DNA of 64,000 bases. It comes from an uncultured Lachnospiraceae bacterium. Its GTDB lineage: Bacteria; Bacillota; Clostridia; Lachnospirales; Lachnospiraceae. Position numbers and translations under genes: made by a program. The notes beneath the pieces were generated by a model, which was not told where the DNA came from, searched no databases, and worked only from the letters and a program-made list of their open reading frames with translations. The stretch spans positions 124,001 through 188,000 of the forward strand of contig CALWPC010000027.1 in assembly GCA_944383325.1 (NCBI GenBank). The letters are read 5' to 3'. Positions 18,993 through 27,956 of this stretch are shown here, piece after piece; the stretch's first letter is position 1, and each line of letters begins with the position of its first letter.

Positions 18993-20126
18993 ATGTATCG
19001 TTTACTGAGACAGGATGGGCGCGCGAAGCGCGGAGAATTGCATACGGTACACGGCGTGATCCAGACGCCGGTGTTTATGAATGTCGGGACGGCGGCGGCG
19101 ATTAAAGGCGCTGTCTCCACGGTGGATTTAAAGGAAATTGGCACGCAGGTGGAATTGTCCAACACGTATCATCTGCATGTGCGGCCCGGGGATCAACTGA
19201 TCAAAAAACTGGGCGGACTTCATGCGTTTATGAACTGGGATCGGCCGATTCTGACGGACAGCGGGGGATTTCAGGTGTTTTCACTGGCCGGTCTGAGAAA
19301 GATTCGTGAGGAAGGAGTTTATTTTCATTCTCACGTTGACGGGAAAAAAATCTTTATGGGACCGGAGGAGAGCATGCAGATCCAGTCGAATCTGGGATCG
19401 ACGATCGCGATGGCGTTTGACGAGTGTCCTCCGCATCCGGCTACGCAGGCGTATATGCAGGAGTCGGTTGACCGTACAAGCAGGTGGCTTGAGCGCTGCA
19501 AGGCGAAAATGTGTGAACTGAACGCCAGGGAGGATACGATCAACCGCAGTCAGCTGCTGTTCGGAATCAACCAGGGCGGAGTCTATGAGAACATTCGCAT
19601 TGCTCACGCAAAAACAATCCGGGATCTTGATCTGGATGGGTATGCATTGGGCGGTCTGGCTGTCGGGGAGTCTCATGACGAAATGTATCGGATTTTGGAT
19701 GAGACCGTGCCGTATTTGCCGAAAGATCGGCCGGTGTATTTGATGGGCGTAGGAACGCCGGCCAATATTCTGGAGGCGGTTGAGCGCGGAGTTGATTTTT
19801 TTGACTGTGTGTATCCTTCCAGAAACGGCCGCCACGGACATGTGTACACAAATGTCGGAAAGCTCAATTTATTTAATCAAAAGTATGAGGAAGACGACAG
19901 GCCGATAGAAGAACATTGCGAGTGTCCGGCGTGCCGGCATTACAGCCGGGCATATATCCGCCATTTGTTAAAAGCAAAAGAAATGTTGGGCATGCGCCTG
20001 TGCGTGCTGCACAATTTATATTTTTATAATCATCTGATGGAGGAAATCCGCACAGCGATCGATGCCGGCTGCTACCATTCTTTTAAACGGCAAAAATTAG
20101 ACGGTATGCAAAATGGAAATGCCTGA
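18993..20126 (+). CDS. tgt: tRNA-guanine transglycosylase
   Basis: It exchanges the wobble guanine of tRNAs for Asp, Asn, His and Tyr with preQ1, the base-exchange step of queuosine synthesis. The product has 377 residues. DSGGFQVFSL holds the general acid/base Asp, FDCVYPSRNGRHG holds the nucleophilic Asp, and the CxCxxC...H zinc site is in CECPACRHYSR...LHN. The ATG at 18993 follows a GGGGG stretch. queH at 45.2 kb, the later reductase step, supports an active queuosine pathway. It is preceded by the gdhA terminator, so its own promoter must lie in the short gap. Confidence 0.96.
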   Translation: MYRLLRQDGRAKRGELHTVHGVIQTPVFMNVGTAAAIKGAVSTVDLKEIGTQVELSNTYHLHVRPGDQLIKKLGGLHAFMNWDRPILTDSGGFQVFSLAGLRKIREEGVYFHSHVDGKKIFMGPEESMQIQSNLGSTIAMAFDECPPHPATQAYMQESVDRTSRWLERCKAKMCELNAREDTINRSQLLFGINQGGVYENIRIAHAKTIRDLDLDGYALGGLAVGESHDEMYRILDETVPYLPKDRPVYLMGVGTPANILEAVERGVDFFDCVYPSRNGRHGHVYTNVGKLNLFNQKYEEDDRPIEEHCECPACRHYSRAYIRHLLKAKEMLGMRLCVLHNLYFYNHLMEEIRTAIDAGCYHSFKRQKLDGMQNGNA

Positions 20127-20138
20127 TGTGATTTTGTG

Positions 20139-20167
20139 GAATATAAGGCCCCTCCCCTGCATATAAT
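20139..20167 (+). promoter_or_regulatory. Possible sigma-E-like promoter
   Basis: GAATATA at 20139-20145, 14 bases, then CATATAAT at 20160-20167. This resembles the mother-cell sigma E consensus (-35 KMATATT, -10 CATACAHT) at six of seven and seven of eight positions. It also contains a vegetative TATAAT with no matching -35. It is a visual match only. Confidence 0.4.
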
Positions 20168-20196
20168 ATAAGGCTGTGAATATGCGGCAGGGGAGG
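20151..20196 (+). promoter_or_regulatory. Inverted repeat able to mask the ribosome site of the 65-residue gene
   Basis: CCTCCCCTGC (20151-20160) is a perfect 10-bp complement of GCAGGGGAGG (20187-20196), which contains the Shine-Dalgarno sequence. A transcript reading in from tgt would fold the site shut. One starting near 20174 would lack the upstream arm. Confidence 0.55.
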
Positions 20197-20202
20197 ATTG
20201 CT

Positions 20203-20400
20203 ATGTCGGAGGAGAAGACGGCAGAAGGACAAAGAGGAGGGCAGATCCGTCAGTTGGTGTTTGGGTACAGTCATGTAGTGGAGCCGGATGTATTATCCAT
20301 GCCCGGTCTGTTTTATTTCAGGGGATATGCTTCCGGTATGCCGCCGGGAAAGAGAAGGCCTGGCAGGGCGGACGCAGATACGGCGGAGCGGGAACTGTAA
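20203..20400 (+). CDS. Unknown small protein
   Basis: A 65-residue open frame that I do not recognise. It starts with an ATG seven bases after a very strong GGGGAGG. The product is charged at both ends, with a hydrophobic/aromatic middle (LVFGYSHVVEP, LSMPGLFYFRGYASG) and a basic Pro/Arg-rich end. There is no transmembrane helix or known motif. It lies between tgt and yajC on the same strand. The ribosome site and the promoter-like elements before it argue for a real gene; its possible sigma E control suggests a sporulation role, which is inference only. Confidence 0.5.
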   Translation: MSEEKTAEGQRGGQIRQLVFGYSHVVEPDVLSMPGLFYFRGYASGMPPGKRRPGRADADTAEREL

Positions 20401-20416
20401 AAATATGGAGAACCTC

Positions 20417-20445
20417 TTGTAAAAGAAGAAAAAAACGTGTATAGT
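20417..20445 (+). promoter_or_regulatory. Sigma-A-type promoter for yajC
   Basis: TTGTAA at 20417-20422, a 17-base spacer, then TATAGT at 20440-20445. It lies 32 bases before the yajC start codon. Confidence 0.72.
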
Positions 20446-20476
20446 AAAAGGCATCAGACTAAAGGAGGAAGATGAT

Positions 20477-20797
20477 ATGTTTGATTTATCGTCAGTTGTG
20501 GTGGCGACAGAAGGAGCTGCGATGAGTTGGATCGGGTTGCTCTTTTATGTAGTCATTATCGGCGGTGTCTTTTATTTTTTGTTGGTTCGTCCGCAGAAAA
20601 AGGAACAAAAGCGACTGAATACAATGCTCTCAGAGATGGAGAACGGCGATACGGTATTGACAAGCAGCGGATTTTATGGAATCGTCATAGATATTACAGA
20701 CGATACGGTCATTGTCGAATTTGGCAATAATAAAAATTGCCGGATTCCGATGCAGAAGTCGGCAATTGTTCAGATCGAAAAGCCGGAACAGGCATAA
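20477..20797 (+). CDS. yajC: Preprotein translocase subunit YajC
   Basis: YajC is a single-span membrane protein associated with SecDF and the Sec translocon. It has 106 residues: one transmembrane helix (about 16-39, IGLLFYVVIIGGVFYFLLV) directly followed by the hallmark RPQKKEQKR. A small beta-rich cytoplasmic domain (NGDTVLTSSGFYGIV) follows. AAAGGAGG lies before the ATG. tgt-yajC is a widely conserved order; here the 65-residue gene is inserted between them. secDF is not in the following sequence, as a terminator and leuB come next. Confidence 0.93.
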   Translation: MFDLSSVVVATEGAAMSWIGLLFYVVIIGGVFYFLLVRPQKKEQKRLNTMLSEMENGDTVLTSSGFYGIVIDITDDTVIVEFGNNKNCRIPMQKSAIVQIEKPEQA

Positions 20798-20809
20798 CCG
20801 GGTACACAG

Positions 20810-20845
20810 AGCTTTCGGGACAGTAGGTGTTTCGAAAGCTTTTTA
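20810..20845 (+). terminator. Rho-independent terminator of yajC
   Basis: AGCTTTCG (20810-20817) pairs with CGAAAGCT (20833-20840), followed by TTTTT. Confidence 0.85.
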
Positions 20846-20892
20846 AATTGTCGGATTTATGGCCGAATCTGTCAGATTTTATAAATAGACAG

Positions 20893-20921
20893 TTGAAAAT
20901 CGATAAAAAAAAAGATATAAT
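20893..20921 (+). promoter_or_regulatory. Sigma-A-type promoter for leuB-ilvD-ilvB
   Basis: TTGAAA at 20893-20898, a 17-base A-rich spacer, then TATAAT at 20916-20921. The leader to leuB is only about 30 bases, too short for a T-box or leader-peptide attenuator. Confidence 0.82.
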
Positions 20922-20958
20922 AGATGAAATGCTTTGTATAAAATAGAAGGAGAAATCG

Positions 20959-22047
20959 ATGAAGAATTATCATATTGCAGTGATTCCTGGCGACGGAATC
21001 GGACCGGAGATTGTGCGGGAAGCGCGGAAGGTTCTTGACCAGGTCGCGAAGGTGTATCATCACACATTTACATATGAAGAACTTCTGATGGGGGGAGCGT
21101 CCATTGATGTGCACGGCGTGCCGCTCACAGATGAAACGATTGCGGCCGCAAAGAAAGCCGATGCGGTGCTTATGGGATCTATTGGCGGAGATACCACAAC
21201 GTCTCCATGGTATCAGCTTCCTGCGGACAGAAGACCGGAGGCCGGCCTGCTGAAAATACGCAAGGCGTTGAATTTGTTTGCAAACTTACGTCCGGCGTAT
21301 CTGTACACAGAGCTTCGAAAAGCCTGCCCTCTGCGGGACGAGGTGATCGGGGACGGCTTTGATATACTCATTATGCGAGAACTGACCGGCGGTTTGTATT
21401 TCGGAGACCGGTCGACGAGACAGGTTGACGGGAAATGGGTGGCCGAGGATACATTAACCTATTCGGAAGATGAAATTCGCCGTATTGCCGTGCGCGGTTT
21501 CGAGGTTGCGAGGAAACGGCGCCGTAAAGTGACGAGCGTGGATAAGGCGAATGTTCTGGATTCTTCCAGACTGTGGAGAAAGATTGTCGAAGAGGTCGCT
21601 TCAGACTACCCGGACGTAACGCTTGAGCATATGTTGGTTGATAACTGTGCGATGCAGCTCGTGCGTGATCCCGGACAGTTTGACGTCGTGTTGACAGAAA
21701 ATATGTTTGGCGATATTTTATCAGACGAAGCAAGTATGATCACCGGATCGATCGGTATGCTTTCCTCTGCCAGTCTCAATGAGACCCGTTTCGGGCTGTA
21801 TGAGCCGAGCCACGGGTCAGCGCCGGATATTGCCGGGAAGAATCTGGCGAATCCGATCGCAACCATTTTGTCGGCGGCGATGATGCTCCGCTATTCACTG
21901 GATTTGGATCAGGAGGCCGACGCGGTGGAAAAAGCCGTCAAGCAGGTGCTTCAGGACGGATACCGGACCAGAGATATTTTTTCGGAAGGTTGTGAAAAGG
22001 TTGGCACCGACCGGATGGGAACGCTGATTGCACAGCGCATTCAGTGA
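20959..22047 (+). CDS. leuB: 3-isopropylmalate dehydrogenase
   Basis: It oxidises and decarboxylates 3-isopropylmalate to 2-oxoisocaproate, the third step of leucine synthesis, using NAD. The product has 362 residues. It opens with [13 protein letters not shown] and has LMGSIGG, the Arg-bearing LRPAYLY and [11 protein letters not shown]. The C-terminal signature [25 protein letters not shown] is followed by [19 protein letters not shown] lies before the ATG. It leads an apparent operon with ilvD and ilvB, but leuA and leuC/leuD are not in the window. Confidence 0.96.
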   Translation: MKNYHIAVIPGDGIGPEIVREARKVLDQVAKVYHHTFTYEELLMGGASIDVHGVPLTDETIAAAKKADAVLMGSIGGDTTTSPWYQLPADRRPEAGLLKIRKALNLFANLRPAYLYTELRKACPLRDEVIGDGFDILIMRELTGGLYFGDRSTRQVDGKWVAEDTLTYSEDEIRRIAVRGFEVARKRRRKVTSVDKANVLDSSRLWRKIVEEVASDYPDVTLEHMLVDNCAMQLVRDPGQFDVVLTENMFGDILSDEASMITGSIGMLSSASLNETRFGLYEPSHGSAPDIAGKNLANPIATILSAAMMLRYSLDLDQEADAVEKAVKQVLQDGYRTRDIFSEGCEKVGTDRMGTLIAQRIQ

Positions 22048-22103
22048 GAAGTGATAGAACTAGGAAACAGAAAAATGGTCAATAGATAAAAGGAGTGGAC
22101 AGT

Positions 22104-23777
22104 ATGAGAAGTGATACAGTTACAAAAGGAGTGCAACAGGCGCCGCACCGGTCTCTCTTTCACGCGCTCGGGCTGACGAAAGAAGAATTGAACCGCCCGC
22201 TTGTCGGCATTGTCAGCTCTTATAACGAGATCGTACCGGGCCATATGAATCTTGATAAAATCACCGAAGCGGTAAAGCTTGGCGTCGCGATGGCAGGCGG
22301 CACGCCCCGGGTATTTCCGGCGATTGCGGTTTGCGACGGGATTGCGATGGGCCATATCGGAATGAAATATTCACTTGTAACAAGAGATCTGATCGCGGAT
22401 TCGACGGAGGCAATGGCGATGGCTCATCAGTTTGATGCGCTCGTTATGATTCCGAATTGCGATAAAAATGTGCCGGGACTTTTGATGGCGGCTGCCCGGT
22501 TAAATATTCCGACAATTTTTGTCAGCGGCGGACCAATGTTGGCCGGCCATGTCAACGGCTGTAAGACGAGTCTGTCCAGTATGTTTGAAGCGGTCGGAGC
22601 AAACCGGGCGGGCAAGCTCACCGATGAGGATGTGGTTGAGTATGAGGAGAATGCATGTCCGACATGCGGCTCCTGTTCCGGTATGTACACGGCAAACAGT
22701 ATGAATTGTCTGACTGAGGTGCTCGGCATGGGCCTGCAGGGGAACGGCACGATTCCGGCCGTGTATTCTGAGCGTATCCGTCTGGCAAAGCGCGCAGGTA
22801 TGCAGGTCATGGAATTGCTGAAAAAAGACATTCGTCCGCGTGACATTATTACCGAGAAGGCAATTTACAATGCGCTGACCGTAGACATGGCGCTTGGCTG
22901 TTCGACAAACAGTATGCTTCATCTGCCGGCTATTGCGCATGAAATCGGTATGGAATTAAATCTCGATATTGCAAATCAAATCAGCGCAAAAACACCGAAT
23001 CTGTGTCATCTGGCTCCGGCCGGTCATAGCTATATTGAAGAATTAAATGAGGCGGGCGGTGTGTATGCGGTCATGAATGAGCTGAATAAAAAGGATCTGC
23101 TGTATACCGACTGTATGACCGTGACGGGGAAAACCGTGGGAGAAAATATCGAGGGATGTGTCAATAAAAACCCCGAAGTGATCCGTCCGATTGATCATCC
23201 GTACAGCGAAACAGGCGGCATTGCGATTTTGAGGGGAAATATTGCGCCTGATACGGCTGTGGTGAAGCGGTCGGCAGTCTGTGAGGAAATGTTGGTGCAC
23301 GAGGGACCCGCGCGCGTCTTTGACTGCGAGGAGGATGCGATTGAAGCGATCCTTGGAGGTCATATTGTACCGGGCGATGTTGTGGTTATCCGTTATGAAG
23401 GACCGAAAGGCGGTCCGGGCATGCGCGAAATGTTAAATCCTACTTCCGCAATCGCTGGTATGGGGCTTGGCAGCAGCGTAGCGCTGATCACAGACGGAAG
23501 GTTTAGCGGCGCTTCCAGAGGCGCGTCCATCGGCCACGTCTCCCCAGAGGCGGCAGTCGGAGGAAATATCGCTCTGATCGAGGAGGGCGATCTGATTAAG
23601 ATCAATATTCCTGAAAATACCTTAAATGTGGATATAAGCGATGAGGAGCTCGCAAGACGCAGAGCCAACTGGAAACCGCGCGCTCCGAAAGTGACGACTG
23701 GGTATTTGGCCCGGTATGCACAGATGGTTACCTCCGGAAACCGGGGAGCGATTTTGGAAATCAACAATCAGAACTGA
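22104..23777 (+). CDS. ilvD: Dihydroxy-acid dehydratase
   Basis: It dehydrates 2,3-dihydroxy-isovalerate and its methyl homologue to the 2-oxo acids, the third common step of valine and isoleucine synthesis. It uses an iron-sulfur cluster. The product has 557 residues. Cluster-ligand cysteines lie in PNCDKNVPG and [19 protein letters not shown], and the C-terminal [20 protein letters not shown] is the family signature. The ATG at 22104 follows AAAGGAG. It lies 56 bases after leuB and 32 bases before ilvB, all on one strand. Confidence 0.97.
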   Translation: MRSDTVTKGVQQAPHRSLFHALGLTKEELNRPLVGIVSSYNEIVPGHMNLDKITEAVKLGVAMAGGTPRVFPAIAVCDGIAMGHIGMKYSLVTRDLIADSTEAMAMAHQFDALVMIPNCDKNVPGLLMAAARLNIPTIFVSGGPMLAGHVNGCKTSLSSMFEAVGANRAGKLTDEDVVEYEENACPTCGSCSGMYTANSMNCLTEVLGMGLQGNGTIPAVYSERIRLAKRAGMQVMELLKKDIRPRDIITEKAIYNALTVDMALGCSTNSMLHLPAIAHEIGMELNLDIANQISAKTPNLCHLAPAGHSYIEELNEAGGVYAVMNELNKKDLLYTDCMTVTGKTVGENIEGCVNKNPEVIRPIDHPYSETGGIAILRGNIAPDTAVVKRSAVCEEMLVHEGPARVFDCEEDAIEAILGGHIVPGDVVVIRYEGPKGGPGMREMLNPTSAIAGMGLGSSVALITDGRFSGASRGASIGHVSPEAAVGGNIALIEEGDLIKINIPENTLNVDISDEELARRRANWKPRAPKVTTGYLARYAQMVTSGNRGAILEINNQN

Positions 23778-23809
23778 CATTGATTTTACATTGCAAAGGT
23801 GGGGAGAGT

Positions 23810-25504
23810 ATGCAGTTAAACGGAGCGGAAATTATAATTGAATGTTTAAAAGAGCAGGGCGTAGACACCATTTTTGGCTATCCCGGCGGTGCAATTTTAA
23901 ATGTGTATGATGAGCTTTATAAGCACAGAAAGGAGATTCGCCACATTCTGACCTCGCATGAGCAGGGGGCTGCGCATGCGGCGGACGGTTATGCGAGGGC
24001 AACCGGAAAAGTTGGCGTCTGTATGGCAACCTCAGGACCGGGCGCGACAAATTTGGTGACCGGTATTGCAACGGCTTTTATGGACAGTGTTCCGTTGGTT
24101 GCTATTACAGCGAATGTGACAACGCCGCTTCTCGGGAAGGATTCCTTTCAGGAAGTCGATATTGCGGGTATTGTGACGCCTATTACCAAATATAGTTTTA
24201 TCGTTAAACGGATGGAGGACATTGCGCCGACGATTCGCCGTGCGTTTCGCATTGCGCAGAACGGCCGGCCCGGCCCGGTTCTTGTGGATATTACGAAAGA
24301 TGCCACAGATTTGTCCCGCACCGTCGCCTATGAGCCGGAAACGCCCGTTTCGGTTACGCATGAGGAAAATACATTTTCAGATGCAGATCTGGAGCTTGCG
24401 GCAAAGATGATTAATCAGTCGGAGCGTCCGTACATATTTGTCGGAGGCGGCGCTGTGATTTCGGGTGCTGCCGAACAGGTCAATGAGTTTGCGCACCTTC
24501 TTGATGCGCCGGTGACCGATTCGCTGATGGGTAAGGGCGCGTTTGACGGAACCGATGCTCTTTATACGGGGATGTTGGGCATGCATGGCACGAAGACCGC
24601 CAATTTTGGCGTTACAGAGTGCGATTTGCTTGTCGTAATCGGGGCGAGATTTTCAGACCGCGTGACGGGTAATACGAAAACTTTTGCCAAGAATGCGAAA
24701 ATTATTCATATTGATATTGATGCAGCGGAGATTAACAAAAATGTTCGGGTGGATGCGCGGTTAGTCGGCGATGCGAAGGATGTGCTGACCGGTCTCATGC
24801 CTCTGATTCAGAAGCGGGATCGAGGCGAGTGGGCAGCGCACATTCAGAAGCTGAAAGAGACATACCCGATGTCGTATCGCAAGGATGTGCTGACGGGACC
24901 GTTTGTCATTGAGGAGCTTTACCGTCTGACCGAGGGTAAGGCGACGATTGTAACTGATGTCGGGCAGCATCAGATGTGGGCGGCTCAGTATTATAAGTTT
25001 TCAAAGCCAAGGCAGCTGCTTACCTCGGGCGGACTGGGGACGATGGGATATGGCCTCGGGGCCGCCATTGGCGCAAAGACGGCGAGACCGGATGCGCTTG
25101 TAGTCAATATTGCAGGAGACGGCTGTTTTCGAATGAATATGAACGAGCTTGCAACGGCGGTGCGTGAGAATATTCCAATAATTCAAATTGTGCTTAACAA
25201 TCATGTGCTCGGCATGGTGCGTCAGTGGCAGACGCTGTTCTACGGACAGCGCTATTCCAACACGATTTTGCAGGATCAGATGGATTTTGTGAAAGTGTCT
25301 GAGGGAATGGGGGCAAAGGCGTTTCGCGTAACAAAAAAAGAAGAATTTGCTCCTGTCTTTGAACAGGCCGTTTCTCTTGGTGTTCCGGCCGTTATCGAGT
25401 GTTGGATTGACAGTGACGATAAAGTATTTCCGATGGTATCGCCGGGAGCTCCGATTGCAGAGGCGTTTGACGAGACAGATTTGACGCAGCGGTCAGGAGA
25501 ATAG
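23810..25504 (+). CDS. ilvB: Acetolactate synthase large (catalytic) subunit
   Basis: This thiamine-diphosphate enzyme condenses two pyruvates, or pyruvate and 2-oxobutyrate, in the first step of branched-chain amino-acid synthesis. The product has 564 residues. GYPGGAILNVYD and SHEQGAAHAADGYAR hold the activating Glu, FQEVDIAGI follows, and the ThDP-binding motif is GDGCFRMNMNELAT with the later NN. The ATG at 23810 has GGTGGGGAG before it. No ilvN regulatory-subunit gene follows; the next gene is serC behind its own promoter. So the small subunit must lie elsewhere, or the enzyme works without it. Confidence 0.95.
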   Translation: MQLNGAEIIIECLKEQGVDTIFGYPGGAILNVYDELYKHRKEIRHILTSHEQGAAHAADGYARATGKVGVCMATSGPGATNLVTGIATAFMDSVPLVAITANVTTPLLGKDSFQEVDIAGIVTPITKYSFIVKRMEDIAPTIRRAFRIAQNGRPGPVLVDITKDATDLSRTVAYEPETPVSVTHEENTFSDADLELAAKMINQSERPYIFVGGGAVISGAAEQVNEFAHLLDAPVTDSLMGKGAFDGTDALYTGMLGMHGTKTANFGVTECDLLVVIGARFSDRVTGNTKTFAKNAKIIHIDIDAAEINKNVRVDARLVGDAKDVLTGLMPLIQKRDRGEWAAHIQKLKETYPMSYRKDVLTGPFVIEELYRLTEGKATIVTDVGQHQMWAAQYYKFSKPRQLLTSGGLGTMGYGLGAAIGAKTARPDALVVNIAGDGCFRMNMNELATAVRENIPIIQIVLNNHVLGMVRQWQTLFYGQRYSNTILQDQMDFVKVSEGMGAKAFRVTKKEEFAPVFEQAVSLGVPAVIECWIDSDDKVFPMVSPGAPIAEAFDETDLTQRSGE

Positions 25505-25510
25505 AGCCGT

Positions 25511-25539
25511 TTGTTTTGAAAATGACATATTTTTATACT
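25511..25539 (+). promoter_or_regulatory. Candidate promoter for serC-serA
   Basis: TTGTTT at 25511-25516, a 17-base spacer, then TATACT at 25534-25539. The leader contains a GCCGCA/TGCGGC hairpin (25580-25597) just before the ribosome site. Confidence 0.6.
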
Positions 25540-25611
25540 TTGTAAGATAAGTATAGCTTAACGTATTGTTTTATGCGCAGCCGCAGTCAGGTGCGGCGGA
25601 ATGGAGGAGTC

Positions 25612-26694
25612 ATGAGCAGAGTGTATAATTTTTCAGCAGGTCCGGCAGTGCTGCCGGAGGAGGTGCTGCGGGAAGCGGCAGAGGAAATGTTGGATTACAA
25701 AGGAACCGGCATGTCGGTGATGGAAATGAGTCATCGCTCGAAAGCGTTTGAGGATATTATTACCGCAGCGGAGCAGGATCTGAGGGACTTGTTGAATATC
25801 CCTGAAAACTATAAAGTGATGTTTTTGCAGGGCGGCGCATCTATGCAGTTTGCCATGCTGCCGATGAATTTGATGAAAAATGGGGTGGCTGATTATATTG
25901 TCACCGGCCAGTGGGCTAAAAAGGCATATTCTGAGGCGCAGAAATACGGAAAAGCAAATAAAATTGCATCTTCTGAGGACCAGACCTTTTCCTATATTCC
26001 GGACTGCAGCGATCTGCCGGTCAGCGAGGATGCGGATTATGTGTATATTTGTGAAAATAATACGATTTACGGCACAAAGTTTAAAACGCTTCCCAATACA
26101 AAAGGCAAGCCGCTTGTAGCGGATGTCTCTTCCTGTTTTTTGTCGGAGCCGATGGACGTCGAAAAGTATGGCGTTATTTACGGCGGCGTGCAGAAGAATA
26201 TCGGTCCGGCGGGTGTCGTTATTGTTATTATGCGGGAAGATCTGATTCCCGATTCCGTTGATGCGAAGGTTCCGACCATGCTGCAGTACAAAACACATGC
26301 GGATGCGAAATCTCTGTATAATACTCCGCCGGCTTACGGTATCTATATCTGTGGAAAAGTATTCCAGTGGCTGAAGAATATGGGCGGCCTTTCGGTTATG
26401 AAACAGCGAAACGAAGAAAAAGCGGCGCTGTTGTATGACTTTCTGGATTCCAGTCAGCTGTTTCAGGGTACGGTTGTCAAAAAAGACCGCTCACTGATGA
26501 ATGTCCCGTTTGTGACGGGTGATGCGGATCTGGATGCAAAATTTGTCAAGGAAGCGGCTGCGGCAGGCCTGGTGAATCTGAAAGGGCACCGCACAGTGGG
26601 CGGTATGCGCGCAAGTATTTATAATGCGATGCCGATTGAAGGAGTAAAAAAACTAGTAGAGTTTATGAAAACATTTGAGGCGGAAAACGCATAA
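25612..26694 (+). CDS. serC: Phosphoserine aminotransferase
   Basis: It transfers the amino group of glutamate to 3-phosphohydroxypyruvate, the second step of serine synthesis; it also acts in pyridoxal-phosphate supply in some bacteria. The product has 360 residues, beginning RVYNFSAGPAVLPEEVL. GGASMQFAMLPMN, ADVSSCFLSEP and the PLP-lysine region YGGVQKNIGPAG are seen. The ending GMRASIYNAMPIEGV is typical. The ATG at 25612 follows GGAGGAG. serA starts 12 bases after its stop, so the two form an operon. Confidence 0.96.
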   Translation: MSRVYNFSAGPAVLPEEVLREAAEEMLDYKGTGMSVMEMSHRSKAFEDIITAAEQDLRDLLNIPENYKVMFLQGGASMQFAMLPMNLMKNGVADYIVTGQWAKKAYSEAQKYGKANKIASSEDQTFSYIPDCSDLPVSEDADYVYICENNTIYGTKFKTLPNTKGKPLVADVSSCFLSEPMDVEKYGVIYGGVQKNIGPAGVVIVIMREDLIPDSVDAKVPTMLQYKTHADAKSLYNTPPAYGIYICGKVFQWLKNMGGLSVMKQRNEEKAALLYDFLDSSQLFQGTVVKKDRSLMNVPFVTGDADLDAKFVKEAAAAGLVNLKGHRTVGGMRASIYNAMPIEGVKKLVEFMKTFEAENA

Positions 26695-26706
26695 GGAGGC
26701 AGTAAT

Positions 26707-27870
26707 ATGTATCAGTTTCATTGTTTAAACCCCATTTCATGCGCCGGACTGGATCTGTTTGGCGGCCAGTATAAGCGCACGGAACAGTTTGAAAACGCGG
26801 ATGTTGTTTTGGTTCGCAGCGCGGCGATGCATGACCTGGAGCTTTCGGAGAACTTGTTGGCAGTAGCACGGGCAGGTGCAGGCGTCAATAACATTCCGCT
26901 TGATAAATGCGCCGAAAATGGCACTGTGGTGTTTAATACACCCGGCGCAAATGCAAATGGCGTCAAGGAACTGGTGATTGCCGGTATGCTGCTTGCTTCC
27001 CGCGATATTGTAGGCGGAATCAACTGGGTCCGCGAGTTTGGTCAGGATCAGAATATTGCAAAACTGACAGAAAAACAGAAAAAAGCTTATGCGGGGTCGG
27101 AGTTAAAGGGAAAGCGCCTCGGCATTATCGGGCTTGGCGCTATCGGCGTGCTTGTGGCAAATGCTGCGATTAGTCTCGGTATGGAAGTATATGGATACGA
27201 CCCGTATATTTCTGTTGATGCGGCATGGCATCTTTCCGAGGAGATACGGCATATACGCAATGTGGAGGAAATCTATAAAAACTGTGATTTTATCACAATA
27301 CACGTGCCTTTATTGGATAGCACGCGCGGCATGATTGATAAGGATGCCATTTCACTTATGAAAAACGGTGTTGTCGTATTGAATTTTGCACGGGATGTTC
27401 TCGTCAACGAAGAAGATATGGTCAGCGCTCTGGCTAGCGGCAAGGTGAGAAAGTATGTTTCGGATTTCCCGAATGCGACTACGGCGGCGTGTGAAAACTG
27501 TATCGTCATTCCGCATCTCGGCGCATCGACGGAGGAGTCGGAAGATAACTGCGCGGCGATGGCGGTGCGGGAGCTCAAAGATTTCCTGGAAAACGGAAAT
27601 ATTACGAATTCGGTAAACCTGCCGTCCTGCTCGATGGGAGTTTGCGAAAAGGTTGGCCGCGTATCGATTATTCATAAAAATATTTCCAATATGATCGCTA
27701 AATTTACGGCGGTTTTCGGGGATGCCAATGTCAATATTTCGGATATGACTAATAAGAGCAAAAACGATTATGCGTATTCACTGATTGATGTGGAGGCGCC
27801 GATTACGAGCGCGTTAGTGGATCAGCTTCGAGCTATTGACGGGGTCATTCGGGTTCGCGTAATTAAATAA
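26707..27870 (+). CDS. serA: D-3-phosphoglycerate dehydrogenase (short type, with ACT domain)
   Basis: It catalyses the first step of serine synthesis, oxidising 3-phosphoglycerate with NAD. The product has 387 residues. The NAD-binding Rossmann core has the GLGAIG motif near 141; the active-site regions are LVRSAAMHD, FARDVLVNEEDM and IPHLGASTEES. A C-terminal ACT domain (about 315-387) is where serine feedback would act. AAGGAGG precedes the ATG. It lacks the extra intervening domain of the long SerA. A terminator-like hairpin follows 13 bases after the stop. Confidence 0.95.
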   Translation: MYQFHCLNPISCAGLDLFGGQYKRTEQFENADVVLVRSAAMHDLELSENLLAVARAGAGVNNIPLDKCAENGTVVFNTPGANANGVKELVIAGMLLASRDIVGGINWVREFGQDQNIAKLTEKQKKAYAGSELKGKRLGIIGLGAIGVLVANAAISLGMEVYGYDPYISVDAAWHLSEEIRHIRNVEEIYKNCDFITIHVPLLDSTRGMIDKDAISLMKNGVVVLNFARDVLVNEEDMVSALASGKVRKYVSDFPNATTAACENCIVIPHLGASTEESEDNCAAMAVRELKDFLENGNITNSVNLPSCSMGVCEKVGRVSIIHKNISNMIAKFTAVFGDANVNISDMTNKSKNDYAYSLIDVEAPITSALVDQLRAIDGVIRVRVIK

Positions 27871-27883
27871 TGTTAGCTTTTGT

Positions 27884-27920
27884 AAAAAGTGCCACTGCAG
27901 TTTTGCGAGCGGCACTTTTT
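27884..27920 (+). terminator. Terminator between serA and the DUF1015 gene
   Basis: AAAAAGTGCC (27884-27893) pairs with GGCACTTTTT (27911-27920): a 10-bp stem ending in a T run. No separate promoter was found before the next gene, so this may act as a partial terminator that reduces downstream expression. Confidence 0.75.
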
Positions 27921-27956
27921 CTGCTGTATATTCCGTACAGTCGGGGAGGTAGAGTG

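Noticed and set aside
20846..20958. T-box or leader attenuator before leuB
   Set aside because: The transcript leader after the promoter is about 30 bases, far too short.
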